In this document: positions 37,283 to 47,746 of the stretch, one piece after another
Layout of the letters: every line of letters begins with the position of its first letter
Position numbering within the stretch: position 1 is the first letter of the stretch
Source of the DNA: Paramecium octaurelia
Taxonomy: Eukaryota > Ciliophora > Oligohymenophorea > Peniculida > Parameciidae
Assembly: GCA_905182995.1 (NCBI GenBank)
Contig: CAJJDP010000161.1
Location: 1 to 64,000, forward strand
Direction: 5' to 3'
DNA length: 64,000 bases
Position numbers and translations under genes: made by a program
The notes under the pieces: generated by a model
The model's database searches: none
Told to the model about the DNA's origin: nothing
What the model saw: only the letters and a program-made list of their open reading frames with translations

Positions 37283-39069
37283 TCATTTCTTTGAAGGCAC
37301 TTTCTTAACATTAGGTGATTTAGATCTCATTTAGGTCTAAGGTCTTTGACTCTTCAACAATTAGGGCTTCTTATTAACTACTTATTTATTCGCATTGTTA
37401 TTAGTGCTACCCAAAGTGGTAGTAGTGGTATTTTGCATAGTTTTAGCTTTCTTATTAGAAATGTCCTTTAATTTGGATGATGGTCTTTGGCTGCTTCGAG
37501 TTGGTGAAACGAATTCCACTTGCTCCTTTTATCTGGAGGAATCCAGGAAATCAGATCCAGGGTTGTAAGGAACATGAACTTGCTCGTGGAGAAAGGCATA
37601 CTCAGTCGGTTAAATAGATTGGTGTTTAGACACTGAAGATTGTTAAGATTTCTACGAGTATCTGTGATTCGGAGATTGTGAAATAGTCAAATATTGAAGA
37701 GAATTAGCCTATTAAGGAACTTGTGTTGAATAGAAGGCCTATTATTGGCTACTTTAACTAGATTGAAAGGTCTATAAATTGGCTGGAATTTGTGGTTTTT
37801 ATTGTGTTTGTAATTGTTGTGAGGGAGTTTGATTCATGGATCTATTATTCGAATGCAATTTGACAGCAGCCTATGAATTCTTTTAGGATAGAAATGGATG
37901 AACTTTCTTCATTGATTGAGGTTCCTCATTTTCTTAATTGGATTTCAACTATTATTTTTGCAATTAGTTCTCTTATTAAAAGAACATTGGATGTTATTGC
38001 ATGGATGTTAAGGTTGGGTTCAGATCCTTGAAATTACACGATTACAGTGTAAATTGTTAAGACTATTAACATAATAAGGGATGTTATTAGTTTGATTGCA
38101 TAATAAATGACTAAGCCTACGATTGTTGTTCTCTTACTAATACTCGTGATTGGATCTCTATTGCATGTTCATTCAATATATCAGTTTAGACATGAGGGAT
38201 AGTGACTTTATTATTGTTATTAATTGATTATTGCATCAGTTCTACTATGCTTTCCTCGTATATCTACAAGTAATTGGGTCTATCCTCTGGTCTGATTGAC
38301 AACATTCGACTGACTAATTTATTGTTAGCCCTCGATAACATTTCATTGAGAACACCTAATTAGATTTACACTATTAAAATACCCTAATTGATTTGATATT
38401 CTTAGAAATCATATATCTATTGTATTTATTCTTATAAAATGAGTTCCAAACAGACCAATCCAATTGTGAATACCTCGCTCTTCTCTTTGTTATATTCAGG
38501 TTTAAACACCTTCCTTCCCAACTGAAAGAAGAGTTCTGGTGAAAGGTAACAGAATTCCTCAAAACCACTCAAAAATCGATTATATTAATCGACATTTGGT
38601 AATAGTAATTTCACTTGATTTGTATACATAAAGGATTGAGGTCTCAAATCTCCATGATATCTATCACGATTCTGCAATTCAATCAAAGTGTGAATGATTT
38701 ATTGTAAAAACTAATACCAAGGCAAATTGGATGGTAGTTAACTTCCAAATTCAAAGATAGCATCGATTTTGAATAAATTACTACACAAAGTTGACTCCTC
38801 CTCTTTTTGAATGTCTAATAAGCGAATCAAACCTGGCATCTAACTGATCTACTAATATTATTCCAATCTATTCAACTCCTTTTAATAATGCATTTCACTC
38901 TAATACACTTTATGCACTACCGCAACCTCTTCCATTTAATTGGTGTAAACTTCAATATCACAACCGAAGCTATAAGTTATAGTGCATATAATTACATTCT
39001 GCTTTCTCTGGAATCAACCTTTTACCAATTTTTCAAAAAGTGTTATTTGGACTGTTAAACTTAACCCAT
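37283..39069 (-). CDS. Protein kinase-like protein, probably a pseudokinase, 586 aa
   Basis: Start ATG 39067-39069 (MGQVQQSKQH), one 26-nt intron (38970-38995), stop TGA 37283-37285, exactly 587 codons. The kinase fold spans about residues 25-290: alphaC-like EMHYQKELNRLE, catalytic-loop position YHGDLRPQSFMY, activation-segment end CYLSPELFF, VFTIGLVCLELIL, and subdomain XI MLSIRPEDRPNYLQI. No glycine-rich loop is visible. HRDLKP..N is HGDLRPQS, so the Asp is kept and the metal-binding Asn lost. DFG is replaced by PNVDQ. The C-terminal half is a low-complexity Gln/Ser-rich tail ending in basic residues. Catalysis is unlikely; a scaffold or allosteric role is inferred. Confidence 0.8.
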
Positions 39070-39695
39070 AAATTTAATTAACGATATTTAGTATAAAATG
39101 TATCAATAAATATCATCATCATTCAAAGATTATGCCGCTCCTGTTATGATGGACCAACCAAAGTAAACTGTTATTAGATAATACTGATGCAGATTAAAGA
39201 TAAAATGGCCGAGATTAAATTTATCTTTTGATATTTTTATATAGCATCTAATCTTTAAGTAAATATCATATATAAGGAAAGAGATCAATATCTTTGAATT
39301 AGAATCAATAATTCTTTATCCATTTTATGAAGATAGAAGTGTATTCTAAAGAATTTTCAAAATTTTCTTGTTCTATGACTTCCACTTCCACAAGAACAAA
39401 TAGTCACCTTTTCTAATTGATTCAATCAATAATTTAGATTGTTTAGGTTATTATTTGATTTCCTTAGTAGTATTCTTTAAGCAAATTCAGAAAAGGATAA
39501 ATACTCTAAAATAAATTAATATTTCTAATAGATTATTTTCTGGTTAACTTCTAACCCAAACTTAATACGAAAGTAAACAAAAATTAATTATTTTTAATTA
39601 TATATATATGAATTTTTCTTAATGTCCAGATGAGTTCTAAGTTGAATAGTAATTTAATAAGATAACACATAAAACAATATATTGTGATTTCAATT
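39070..39695. other. Intergenic, no gene seen
   Basis: AT-rich spacer between the divergent pseudokinase (-) and the 39696 gene (+). A 29-codon open stretch (39109-39198) has no recognisable feature. Confidence 0.5.
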
Positions 39696-40352
39696 ATGAG
39701 GTATGATAATGTTACCTTTGTTAAGGAATTAGAGTAAAAATATAGGTTCAATTATCCACTTCATAATAAACCATAAATTGATTAAAAGAAAGAAGAAACT
39801 TTTAATACTAAATTACCAAAGTATGAAGCCTACATGGAAGCATCCAATTAACAAATAGAACTGCCTCTACAACCATCGCCTCAACAAGTGAGGGCAATCC
39901 AACATCAAGGCAAAATACAATTCTGCCGCCAACAGAATGAATAATAGAGCAAGGAAATTAAATCGATTCTGAACTTCTAAGTGGACACCAAATTCATTAA
40001 AATGAAGCCCAGCAAGAAAAAAACACAAAGACAATATTAATAGATTCGAAGACCTCAAATTCAAATTATACCAAATAATTGTAAGTACCAACGAGTTTCT
40101 GGCATGAGTCAAATTCAAAGTCTCAGCATGCACCAAAGTTTCATTCTCAATAACAACATATCCGAGATAACTTTTCAACAAGAGACTCGTCTTTCCAAAT
40201 TCCAACAATTGTTGAAGAAGGCTCCCAAACCTGTTGAAATTGAACAATACAGATCTCTTAAATACTTTGGTAATAACGAATTGTGTGAGGGAATATTGGA
40301 CGGAAAGATTGTGCAATTTATTAAAACTTAATAATCTAATGTGATTTTATGA
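39696..40352 (+). CDS. Unknown basic Gln-rich protein, 218 aa
   Basis: Intron-free: ATG 39696-39698 (MRYDNVTFVKELEQKYRF) to TGA 40350-40352, 219 codons. Mostly polar, Gln- and Lys-rich and probably disordered, with a basic stretch KMKPSKKKTQRQYQQIRRP and a more ordered C-terminus (EIEQYRSLKYFGNNELCEG). No membrane segment or known domain. Converges with the SCP2 gene, 26 bp between stop codons. Confidence 0.7.
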
Positions 40353-40378
40353 TTTGCTATACACTTTTCAATATAACC

Positions 40379-40761
40379 TCAAAGTTTGGCATCTTTTGGC
40401 AAAAGATCTGGGGTGAATTTGGTGGCAGCAGCCATATTTCCCTTGATCTTCATCTTTCCTTACATGAAGGCTTATTGAGGATTCAATTTTCCTTGAGCCA
40501 TAGCCATCATGTCATCATCCACCATGGTGAATGTGGCATCAGCTGTTCCAACACGTCCCTTGGCAATTGACTAAAGATATTTTGGATAATGCGTACTCCT
40601 GAGCCATTCTTGAGATCAACGGTCCAAACTTCAGGGGTTTCTCCTTTGGCCTTTGAAACTTCAAAGAAATAGATGGCATTGATTTTCTTAACCAATTCAG
40701 CACCTTGGGATTTGATGAATGGATCCATCTTTTCAAACAAAGCTGCGGATTTCAAAGCCAT
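40379..40761 (-). CDS. SCP2 sterol-carrier domain protein with peroxisomal PTS1, 118 aa
   Basis: Non-specific lipid/acyl-CoA carrier. Start ATG 40759-40761 ([20 protein letters not shown]), one 26-nt intron (40571-40596), stop TGA 40379-40381, exactly 119 codons. Hallmarks: [64 protein letters not shown]. These are the SCP2 core beta strands and lipid-tunnel helix. The protein ends AKL, a canonical type 1 peroxisomal targeting signal, so it should act in the peroxisome, as in animal SCP2. Length is that of a stand-alone SCP2 domain. Confidence 0.93.
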
Positions 40762-40825
40762 TAAAATTATTTAATAATTTATTTAATCTATATTTTTCTT
40801 ATTTTCTTAACATTTTAAAAACAAT

Positions 40826-41708
40826 TCACAAATCATCCCCATCATCATCCTGACACATATTCATTAACTAACTCATGAGATTGGCAGCCTTTTCCCTCCT
40901 CTCCTCATCTGTCATTTTGGACGTCCTACATAATAGATAGGATTAAACACCTAATCTTGGTCATGTCATGGATTAATTAAGCAAATTGATCGTCCTCATA
41001 TTCTAATTGATCAAGTCCTTACGTCTGCTTTTCACTCACTTTAGTCTTGCTGGTGATTTCCTTCTTCTCCTAAGATTTGGGTCTCATATATGTCCAAGTA
41101 TTACATTCCATGATTTCAATAATTCTAGGAAATCCAAGAGTCTCATCCTCTTACTCAGATAACTGTTTGATTTATTATTGAATTGGCGGGTTGTCCAAGT
41201 CCAAATAAATTTGTTCAACAAAGCTCTCCAATTTCTTCTCCTCATTCTCCAACAACTCAAAGTTTATTTTGGTTCCTTCCTTCCTGTTATAAATTATAGC
41301 CTAAAGACCAGGTTGGATTTCATTGAGAATTTAATCACACAGATTAATGAACTAATCCAGCCCATTCATATTGTTGGCATCAACAATAAATAACACACCA
41401 TCTACCTTAATTTTTTGTAATTTTTCGAATGCATTTTCTTAATTAAAATAATTGTAATTTATTGTATGCAAACCAACATCACATGTGTAGTATTTGGTAT
41501 TGATTAAACTATTAAATTGATGTCAATTATTACAGTTGAGTTCCAATCTGTTGGTGCTATTCATCAATCTTATCAAATATTAATTCATCATTGTTAAAAT
41601 GTTTGATTAAATCTAACATATTAAAATAGGGGATGTACACTAAATTAATTTCATTGAATAAGAGTGTTCTGGAGCTATTAAGATGAGATTGGAATTGCTT
41701 TAATCCAT
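40826..41708 (-). CDS. p34/AAGAB-like adaptor-binding Ras-like protein, 268 aa
   Basis: Likely homologue of alpha- and gamma-adaptin-binding protein p34, an assembly chaperone for clathrin adaptors with a degenerate G domain. Start ATG 41706-41708 (MDQSNSNLILIAPEHS), three introns of 26, 25 and 25 nt, stop TGA 40826-40828, exactly 269 codons. The G-domain outline is present: beta1 NLILIAPEHSYSMKLIQ without a GxxxxGK[ST] P-loop, CDVGLHTINY, KVDGVLFIVDANN. The C-terminal helical segment EERREKAANLMSQLM followed by DDDGDDL fits the p34 C-terminal region, which matures AP complexes. Family assignment rests on layout and C-terminal motif, so is moderate. Confidence 0.65.
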
Positions 41709-41790
41709 ATTAGATAGATATATAAATTATTAAAAACTTAGTAACTTAATTGGTATGTTTATTAAAATATATATATATATAACATAGCAT

Positions 41791-43105
41791 TCAAACAAGC
41801 ATTTTAACAACCTATTATGGTTACAATTCGATCATTTCCCAAATGTGACCAAACTCATCAGAGGAAGGATTTGAATGTGGAGTCAAAGCAAATTAGTAGT
41901 CCATAGACATGATTCTCTCATCATCTCCATCTACGATTTTCGATCTATCAGTCTATTTTGATATTTCTATTATATCTTACCTTGCTAACATAACAAAAGA
42001 TTTCTTAGGTTTTGATTGTAAATACAAAAACAGGCAATTTGACAGAATCAGGTATGCTAGCTCTTGTGAATCTAATTTCATCAACATTCCACAATTACTT
42101 GTGTTTAGGTTCAGATTTCTAATTAAAATTGTAATAATACTTCAGCTTCTTATTTCTTCAATAACACTTTGAAGTATCCGAGAGCTGCTTCACCACAAAC
42201 CTTTTAAAGGGACTCCAAATCTCCTAACAAGTATAGGTTATAGATTTATTCGAAGATCACTTTTGCTTCCTTTTCCAATTCGTATAAATCGAAGTCTGGA
42301 TCGATCATTCTCATTTATTTGATGGCTCTGGCAACATCGCTTTCGTTAGTGACTGTTTTCTAATTGATTAAATCATTGAATTACTGCTGCATACAAAGAG
42401 ACCTAAACAAAATTGCTGGGATGATTTTAGATTCTATCAGATAAGTCAGCCTTGAATTGTTTCATTTCTGCCTTGAATGTTACGTACTCCTTATAGGCTT
42501 CACTGTTGACTAAATGTTGCCCTTGCTCACTTTGCTTGAGTCTACTTTAAATCTTCTGAGCAATTTTGGATTTGAGAGATGCTTCTTCAGTGGTGCCTTA
42601 ATCGGTGGCTTAGATGGCATTTCTTTTCCATTCTGGAATTTTCTCTTAAATCTAAATAAATTTTAATTCATACTGCAGCCAATTCCTCTTCAGTCATTTA
42701 AGCCAATTTCTCTTCTTCCTTCTTTCTCTCTGCCAACTTTGCCTTAACAGTTTCCATCCTAGCCTTTACTTCATCATCATGACTGGGAAATGTTTTTCTC
42801 CATGCCAATTTGGCCATGTTCAAACATGTTTTTCCTATGCCTGTCTCCTAATTCTGATTAGCATCTGTTTTAAATTTAATGGCTGATCCTTTCACCTTCT
42901 CCGTTAATTTCGTAGCAGAACCAAAAGCTGAGTCTTTGACTGTGTGCAATATATCTATAACTAAGGATGGTTATTTCTCTATTTCTTCTGTTTTCTTGTT
43001 CTCACTACAGAATTTGTACAAAACTCGTCTTTGGTTGTAAATGTTAAGTCTTGAAAGTCTGTGTGCTTATCTAAATGGGACGAACAAATTAACAAAGGAT
43101 ATCAT
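41791..43105 (-). CDS. TIM44: Mitochondrial import subunit Tim44, 405 aa
   Basis: Tethers mtHsp70 to the TIM23 channel on the matrix side of the inner membrane. Start ATG 43103-43105; the N-terminus MISFVNLFVPFRQAHRLSRL is a typical Arg-rich matrix presequence. Four introns (22, 25, 22, 28 nt) leave exactly 406 codons to TGA 41791-41793. The middle part is charged and helical (ETVKAKLAERKKEEEKLAQ). The C-terminal Tim44-like domain is recognisable: VARAIKQMRMIDPDFDLYEL, VIFEQIYNLYLLGDLESLQK, CGEAALGYFKVLL, then beta strands to the end. Same-strand neighbour of the p34-like gene, 82 bp away. Confidence 0.87.
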
Positions 43106-43406
43106 TAAATAAAAAATTTAATTTAGGGTAATAAATCACTTAATTTTGCATATCTATAAAATTTTATAATCAATACTAATATTAATATACAATTAATAAT
43201 ATTTTAATAACAATAAATTGTATACTGCAATCCCTCAAATTTAAATCGATCACTTTTTCCATATGACAATTTAAATTACCTACTAAATATTAGTAAAGCA
43301 CTCATTTATTACTAATCCATAATTGTTAAGTCTTTTTCTTTGGAAGAATAAAAAAAGTAATAATTTTATTGAGATAAATAATCTGAAGAAAACAAATTTA
43401 GTCAGT
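43106..43406. other. Intergenic spacer, 301 bp
   Basis: AT-rich sequence between the Tim44 start codon and the stop of the Myb gene upstream on the same strand; nothing recognisable. Confidence 0.5.
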
Positions 43407-44474
43407 TCAACATAATACATTGAGTTTCTGCTTCTTAATTATAGCAATATAGCAGTTACTGTTGAGTAAATCGAGAAGCTAGTCTGTCTATGTAAGTTTA
43501 AACTTTTATTCAAGTTTATCACTTTAAACAGACTGCTGTTATAGTAAGGATTCTTCTCTCAACTCTTGAATTATTTGTTCTATTAATCGTTGTTCCTCTT
43601 CAAGGTTTAACTTTGGATAAATTTAATTCTTTGATTGCGTTGACTTCTATTCAAATCTAGTAGATTCTCTTTTAATAATTGTATGAAATCTATTTTTCAA
43701 GCAATTCTCAGTTCTCAGATTATCAAAATCTATTCTTGAAATTTAAGACCATCTCTTTCCATAATGTAGAACAGCAACCAACAATTTAATTTCATCCTCT
43801 TTGTACCATGGACCCCTAGAAAAACATTAAAAATAATTATACCTCTCCACTTATGGATTTAATTTATTTATCCATCTTTCTCGACACTATTTACCCAATC
43901 TCACATGGGATGACTTGCATATCTTGCTCATTTCCATGGCTATCAAACTCCATTTATTGCATCTATTCTGTTCTGTGTACTTATTGTGGAGTTGACTCAA
44001 AACTGAATCCTCTTCTCGAGTCCAAGGATGATCTACTATTGAAGTAGCCTGACTCTCGATCCATTTACTTCTGCAAACCTTCCAATGTCTATTGAATAGT
44101 ATCTGCCCTACTTAGTCCCAATCATAAACATTCTAAATATTACATTTACTGAATACCATTGAAAGAGGCTGAAGATTATGAACATTACAATACAATCCAA
44201 CAATAGTCCTTAGCAAATCTAATTCGGTTTAATCCATCTTTTTTTATTTTCCAATGTTGGTAATATTGAACTCGTTGTGTGCCTTCTCTAATTCTTTGTA
44301 GGATGACTAAATATCAGCCCAATCCTGCACTGTAATGTTCAATTATTATATAATGATATGTTATTTATCATTTCTTTGCACACTGGTATCAAAAAGCTTC
44401 TGGAGCTTTTCTAATCTGGTGACAAATTTGTCATGCATTTAGATAGAATGAGTTGGAGAAACGAAATCTTCCAT
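43407..44474 (-). CDS. Myb/SANT two-repeat DNA-binding protein, about 338 aa
   Basis: Probable transcription regulator in the nucleus. Start ATG 44472-44474 (MEDFVSPTHSIQMHDKF), stop TGA 43407-43409. With a 24-nt and a 27-nt intron the length is exactly 339 codons. The 24-nt intron keeps frame and has no TGA, so its use is uncertain. Residues about 40-110 are helical. Then two Myb repeats: HPWTREEDSVLSQL ... WSLIAMEM ... RLGKQCRERWINKLNPQ and RGPWYKEDEIKLLVAV ... KRWSQISRI ... LKNRFHTIIKRE, with the regularly spaced Trp residues and the inter-repeat linker of R2R3 proteins. The Glu/Gln-rich tail is unassigned. Confidence 0.85.
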
Positions 44475-45013
44475 TATTTTATTGTTATATACATCATATC
44501 ACTATTTTTTAAATATGGTTCTAAAAAACGTAATATAAGTTAAATTGTCTAAAATGTTTTTTTCTTTATAATCATTATATTAAATTAATACATAAATTGA
44601 TGATTAAGCATTAAATTAATTAAAAATAAAAATAATTATAATAATATCAGGTATTAATTTAAAAGTATTATTTTGTATTAATTATTTTGTATTACTAATG
44701 AGCAATCCCATATTTTAAATTATTCCATTGAAAAAACACAAATTGATACCAAATTGAGAAGTCAGAAAAAAATCAGTTTCACTTTGCATACCCTGATTTA
44801 AAAATACTTGTAACACATGTTGTTCCCCTGTCCTCGTTCTGTCTCAATTAAATTAACCTTGACGGCCAAGAATTAGTGAAATTTATATTAAAAATAAAGA
44901 ATACATTTCTTGAGCCTAATTTACATTATTATTGTGAACTCAAAATTTTTCTAATTTCAAAAATCAATCAATTCTCTATAATATTAATTAATTCTGAATG
45001 CTCTAATGGAACG
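44475..45013. other. Intergenic, no gene seen
   Basis: Very AT-rich, with many short A/T runs; divergent upstream region of the Myb gene. No RNA gene or domain recognised. Confidence 0.5.
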
Positions 45014-45408
45014 ATGCAGAAGAGGACTAATAAATAGTTGATTAAAAAATGGATTGTAAAACACATAATTTAATCGATAGATAAGAATTTCAGAATTCAA
45101 AGCAATAATGTTTTTTAATTAGGAATATTCAAATGATTTAATACTGATGAGGCTATGAAATAAAAGGATTTTGATCCAAAATTGGAGTAAATAATTTTGA
45201 GTTATATTAAATTATGAGTTATTGAGGCTAAAAGATTTTTTAAGAATATCAAGGTCGAGTTTTTTATTTGTTCCCAAATTAATCAATAAATCAATAAATC
45301 AATTTTTGTATTTATTTTAAAATTATGATCATAAAAGAAGCATCATCAATTTCGGGATTCAGACACTGAATTTTCTGATTACGATGATGCATCTTAAACA
45401 CTTCTTTG
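45014..45408 (+). pseudogene. Short gene or relic with in-frame TGA codons
   Basis: From ATG 45014-45016 a frame reads MQKRTNKQLIKKWIVKHIIQ to TGA 45134-45136. It continues in the same frame with coding-like sequence (FNTDEAMKQKDFDPKLEQII) to a second TGA 45215-45217 and on through VIEAKRFFKNIKVEFF. A further piece in another frame (HHQFRDSDTEFSDYDDASQT) ends near 45403. Without known TGA recoding in Paramecium this looks like a decaying gene; alternatively only the first 40 codons are real. Confidence 0.35.
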
Positions 45409-45650
45409 AAAGTATCGAAATTGACACTTGAATTATTTGATTTGGTGATTGGTTTGGAACTTTTAAATTGGCCTAACAATAGACAGTATTTGATATAAAT
45501 GAGAAAATAGGAATGATTTTAATATTAATTGAAGCGAGAGAGGGGGATGAGATAAAGTTAATGATAATTTTAAATATTAATAAAAAAACTAAGATTAAAT
45601 GGTGATAAAAGATTTAAATAAGAGTGAATAAATTGATTATAAATTATTTA

Positions 45651-46360
45651 ATGTCTTAAATAAAGTTTTGCTTATCTCACCAAGTGTATTTTGGACAAGG
45701 CGTATACTTGGTGAGTTCCTAGAATGATTGGAAAATTGAGGAGAGTTGTAGGATGACTTGCATAAAGGTAAAGATGTGTTCAAATATGTAGTCTAACCGA
45801 TGGGAACTTGTTTTGCAAGTAACGGATGCCCAATTGGAGTACAAATATGTGATTGCAGATTATGATAATCCCTCTGGAGACGTCCAGATTTGGGAAAGAG
45901 GCAACAACAGAAAATTAATTAAATCTAAATCAAACAGTTCGGAAACCATAAGTATATAATCATATTCATCAATATTATAGAAGATATGTGGGAGAAACGA
46001 ATGATTTCCCTGAAATTAATGGCTTTAAACAATAACTCTTTGGCCATCGTAATAGGGAACTTCCCAGCCCTCTCAACTCCGATTCAAATGAAATTGTTAG
46101 ACAAGAAATCGATGAAGTACTTTTCGACTAAATTTTACATTGACATCACTAATTCGGAATAAGTGATTCAATTTCAATACTATTTGCTAATAAAAGATCC
46201 TAGTAAAGAATTTTGTAATTTTTAGCCCCCATGGAATTTATTAGTAACCCAATAACTCTTGGCATTTCGGAAAGAAATTAGGAAATATGCCAGGCAGTCT
46301 CCTTTTATAGAATTGCTCTATGTTGATTATATTTAGTATTTATTTTATAGATTTAATTGA
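45651..46360 (+). CDS. CBM20 starch-binding domain protein A, 218 aa
   Basis: Binds alpha-glucans such as starch or glycogen (CBM20 family). ATG 45651-45653 (MSQIKFCLSHQVYFGQGVYL); introns of 24 and 29 nt; TGA 46358-46360; exactly 219 codons. The N-terminal about 100 residues follow the CBM20 pattern: V.FGQGVYLVSSQNDWKIEES, WELVLQVTDAQLEYKYVIAD and VQIWERGNNRKL, with the conserved ligand-binding aromatics. The remaining about 110 residues have no known domain. No catalytic domain and no signal peptide, so it is a cytosolic glycogen-binding or targeting protein by inference. A paralogue follows directly. Confidence 0.8.
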
Positions 46361-46609
46361 AATATTTTAATTTTGAAAATATATATATTTTTATATTGGG
46401 CTTCAAAAATGCCATACATATCATCTCAATTTGGATAAACTATTAATGTGACGTGGATTGGAAGACATAGACGATTGGTGGCAATTGGTCGTTCGAATTA
46501 CTTTAATATTAAAATAGTAAATTTGGATAAAAATCATAAGATATTATTCTTACAAATTCTAGTTATAATTGTGTTACGATATAAATTAAAAATCAGCATT
46601 ATTAATATA

Positions 46610-47461
46610 ATGAAAGAGTCTTAAATCTTTTTTACCCTAACTAAACAAGTAAATTATGGAGAGGCCCTCTATTTAGTCTTCGATTTCACCAATTGGGATT
46701 TAACAAAAGCTTTCCGAATGGAATGTTCAAAGGTATTATTATATTTCATTTATTAATAGAATGATCATTGGTCTAAAGTAATTGAAATCTCTGGTTCTTC
46801 TTTTGAATACAAGTATGTGATTGGACCATACGACAACTTAATGCAGGGGGAAGTAGTGTGGGAGGAAGGGCCCAATAGATCCTCTGAAAACTTGAAGTTG
46901 TTGGAAATGAGCTAGAGTAAAATTTAATTGGATGATGTTTGGGGAAAAAGAAGTTTGATGTTCTTCTTACTTGACAAAAAATAGAAAGGTAAAAGTAAAA
47001 AGAATCACGAACATGACATTTTATTATTTGGATAGGCGAAGGCCTTGAATTCACCAGTTAGATTTACCAAATGTTAATTAACTCAAAATACAGAACTATA
47101 CTTTGTTAATTTACAACTTGAACTTGATGAGATTATCAATTCCAAGGAAGTTCAAATCTACATGAAGGTCCAATTAAAAAAAAGTACTCATAATATCAAT
47201 TTTTAGGATATATAGAAATAATCTCTAAAAGTATTAAACTTAACTTCAGAAATTCACCTGTAAATATATGCCAAGATATCTTATTAGACTCCAAGTATTA
47301 TCTTCTCAAATGATATATAACTCTAGATTTTAGTATTAAATTTAATTTATTTCTTTTAAAAATAATTAACCAAATAATCACATTAATTTAAAATTATAAA
47401 GTTCACTTTAAAATCAATATTACAGGCTTTTCCCTACGAAATTTATTAGAAAAGTGATTGA
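46610..47461 (+). CDS. CBM20 starch-binding domain protein B, 274 aa, tandem paralogue
   Basis: ATG 46610-46612 (MKESQIFFTLTKQVNYGEAL), chosen because it aligns with the start of protein A. The frame is open upstream to an ATG at 46409 that would add 67 residues. One 27-nt intron; TGA 47459-47461; exactly 275 codons. CBM20 motifs: VNYGEALYLVFDFTNWDLTK, WSKVIEISGSSFEYKYVIGP, GEVVWEEGPNR. The C-terminus diverges from A (basic KQKGKSKKNHEHD, then a long Gln-rich tail). An old tandem duplication. Confidence 0.75.
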
Positions 47462-47746
47462 AATTAAGTTACCTTAAAAAACACAGGAAATTTATAATTC
47501 TCCAAACCAAACTTTAACAAGCCATATTAGAAAATTAACTTATTAAGTATTGAATATTATTCAAATTAACTCATCATATTTTCCAATAATATAGGTATGC
47601 TATTCTGATATCCTGCGTAAATGTGATTTTATATTAAAATTAATATTTGAACACATTGTTTAATGAAAACAAAGTTTGTAAAAGGGATCAGGATTTAAAT
47701 GTAAAAAAATTAAATTAAATAACTTTATAATGAAATTTGATTATTT
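47462..47746. other. Convergent spacer, no gene seen
   Basis: 285 bp of AT-rich sequence between the stop of CBM20 B (+) and the stop of the FtsX gene (-). Confidence 0.45.

Larger units (their letters stand above)
34514..37534 (+). repeat. Assembly duplication around N at 36024 (1510 bp)
   Basis: 34514-36023 equals 36025-37534 (offset 1511), bounded by the N. It holds the 3' half of the coiled-coil gene, all of the cofilin gene and the C-terminal part of the pseudokinase gene. Confidence 0.94.

Noticed and set aside
39867-40316. 149-codon minus-strand ORF
   Set aside because: Longest standard-code minus ORF there, but it lies entirely opposite a 219-codon intron-free plus-strand gene. Hydrophobic Leu/Phe content is what the reverse of Gln/Lys-rich codons gives.
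46773-47054. 93-codon minus-strand ORF
   Set aside because: Opposite the CBM20 domain of the second tandem gene, which has clear motifs and an exact intron.
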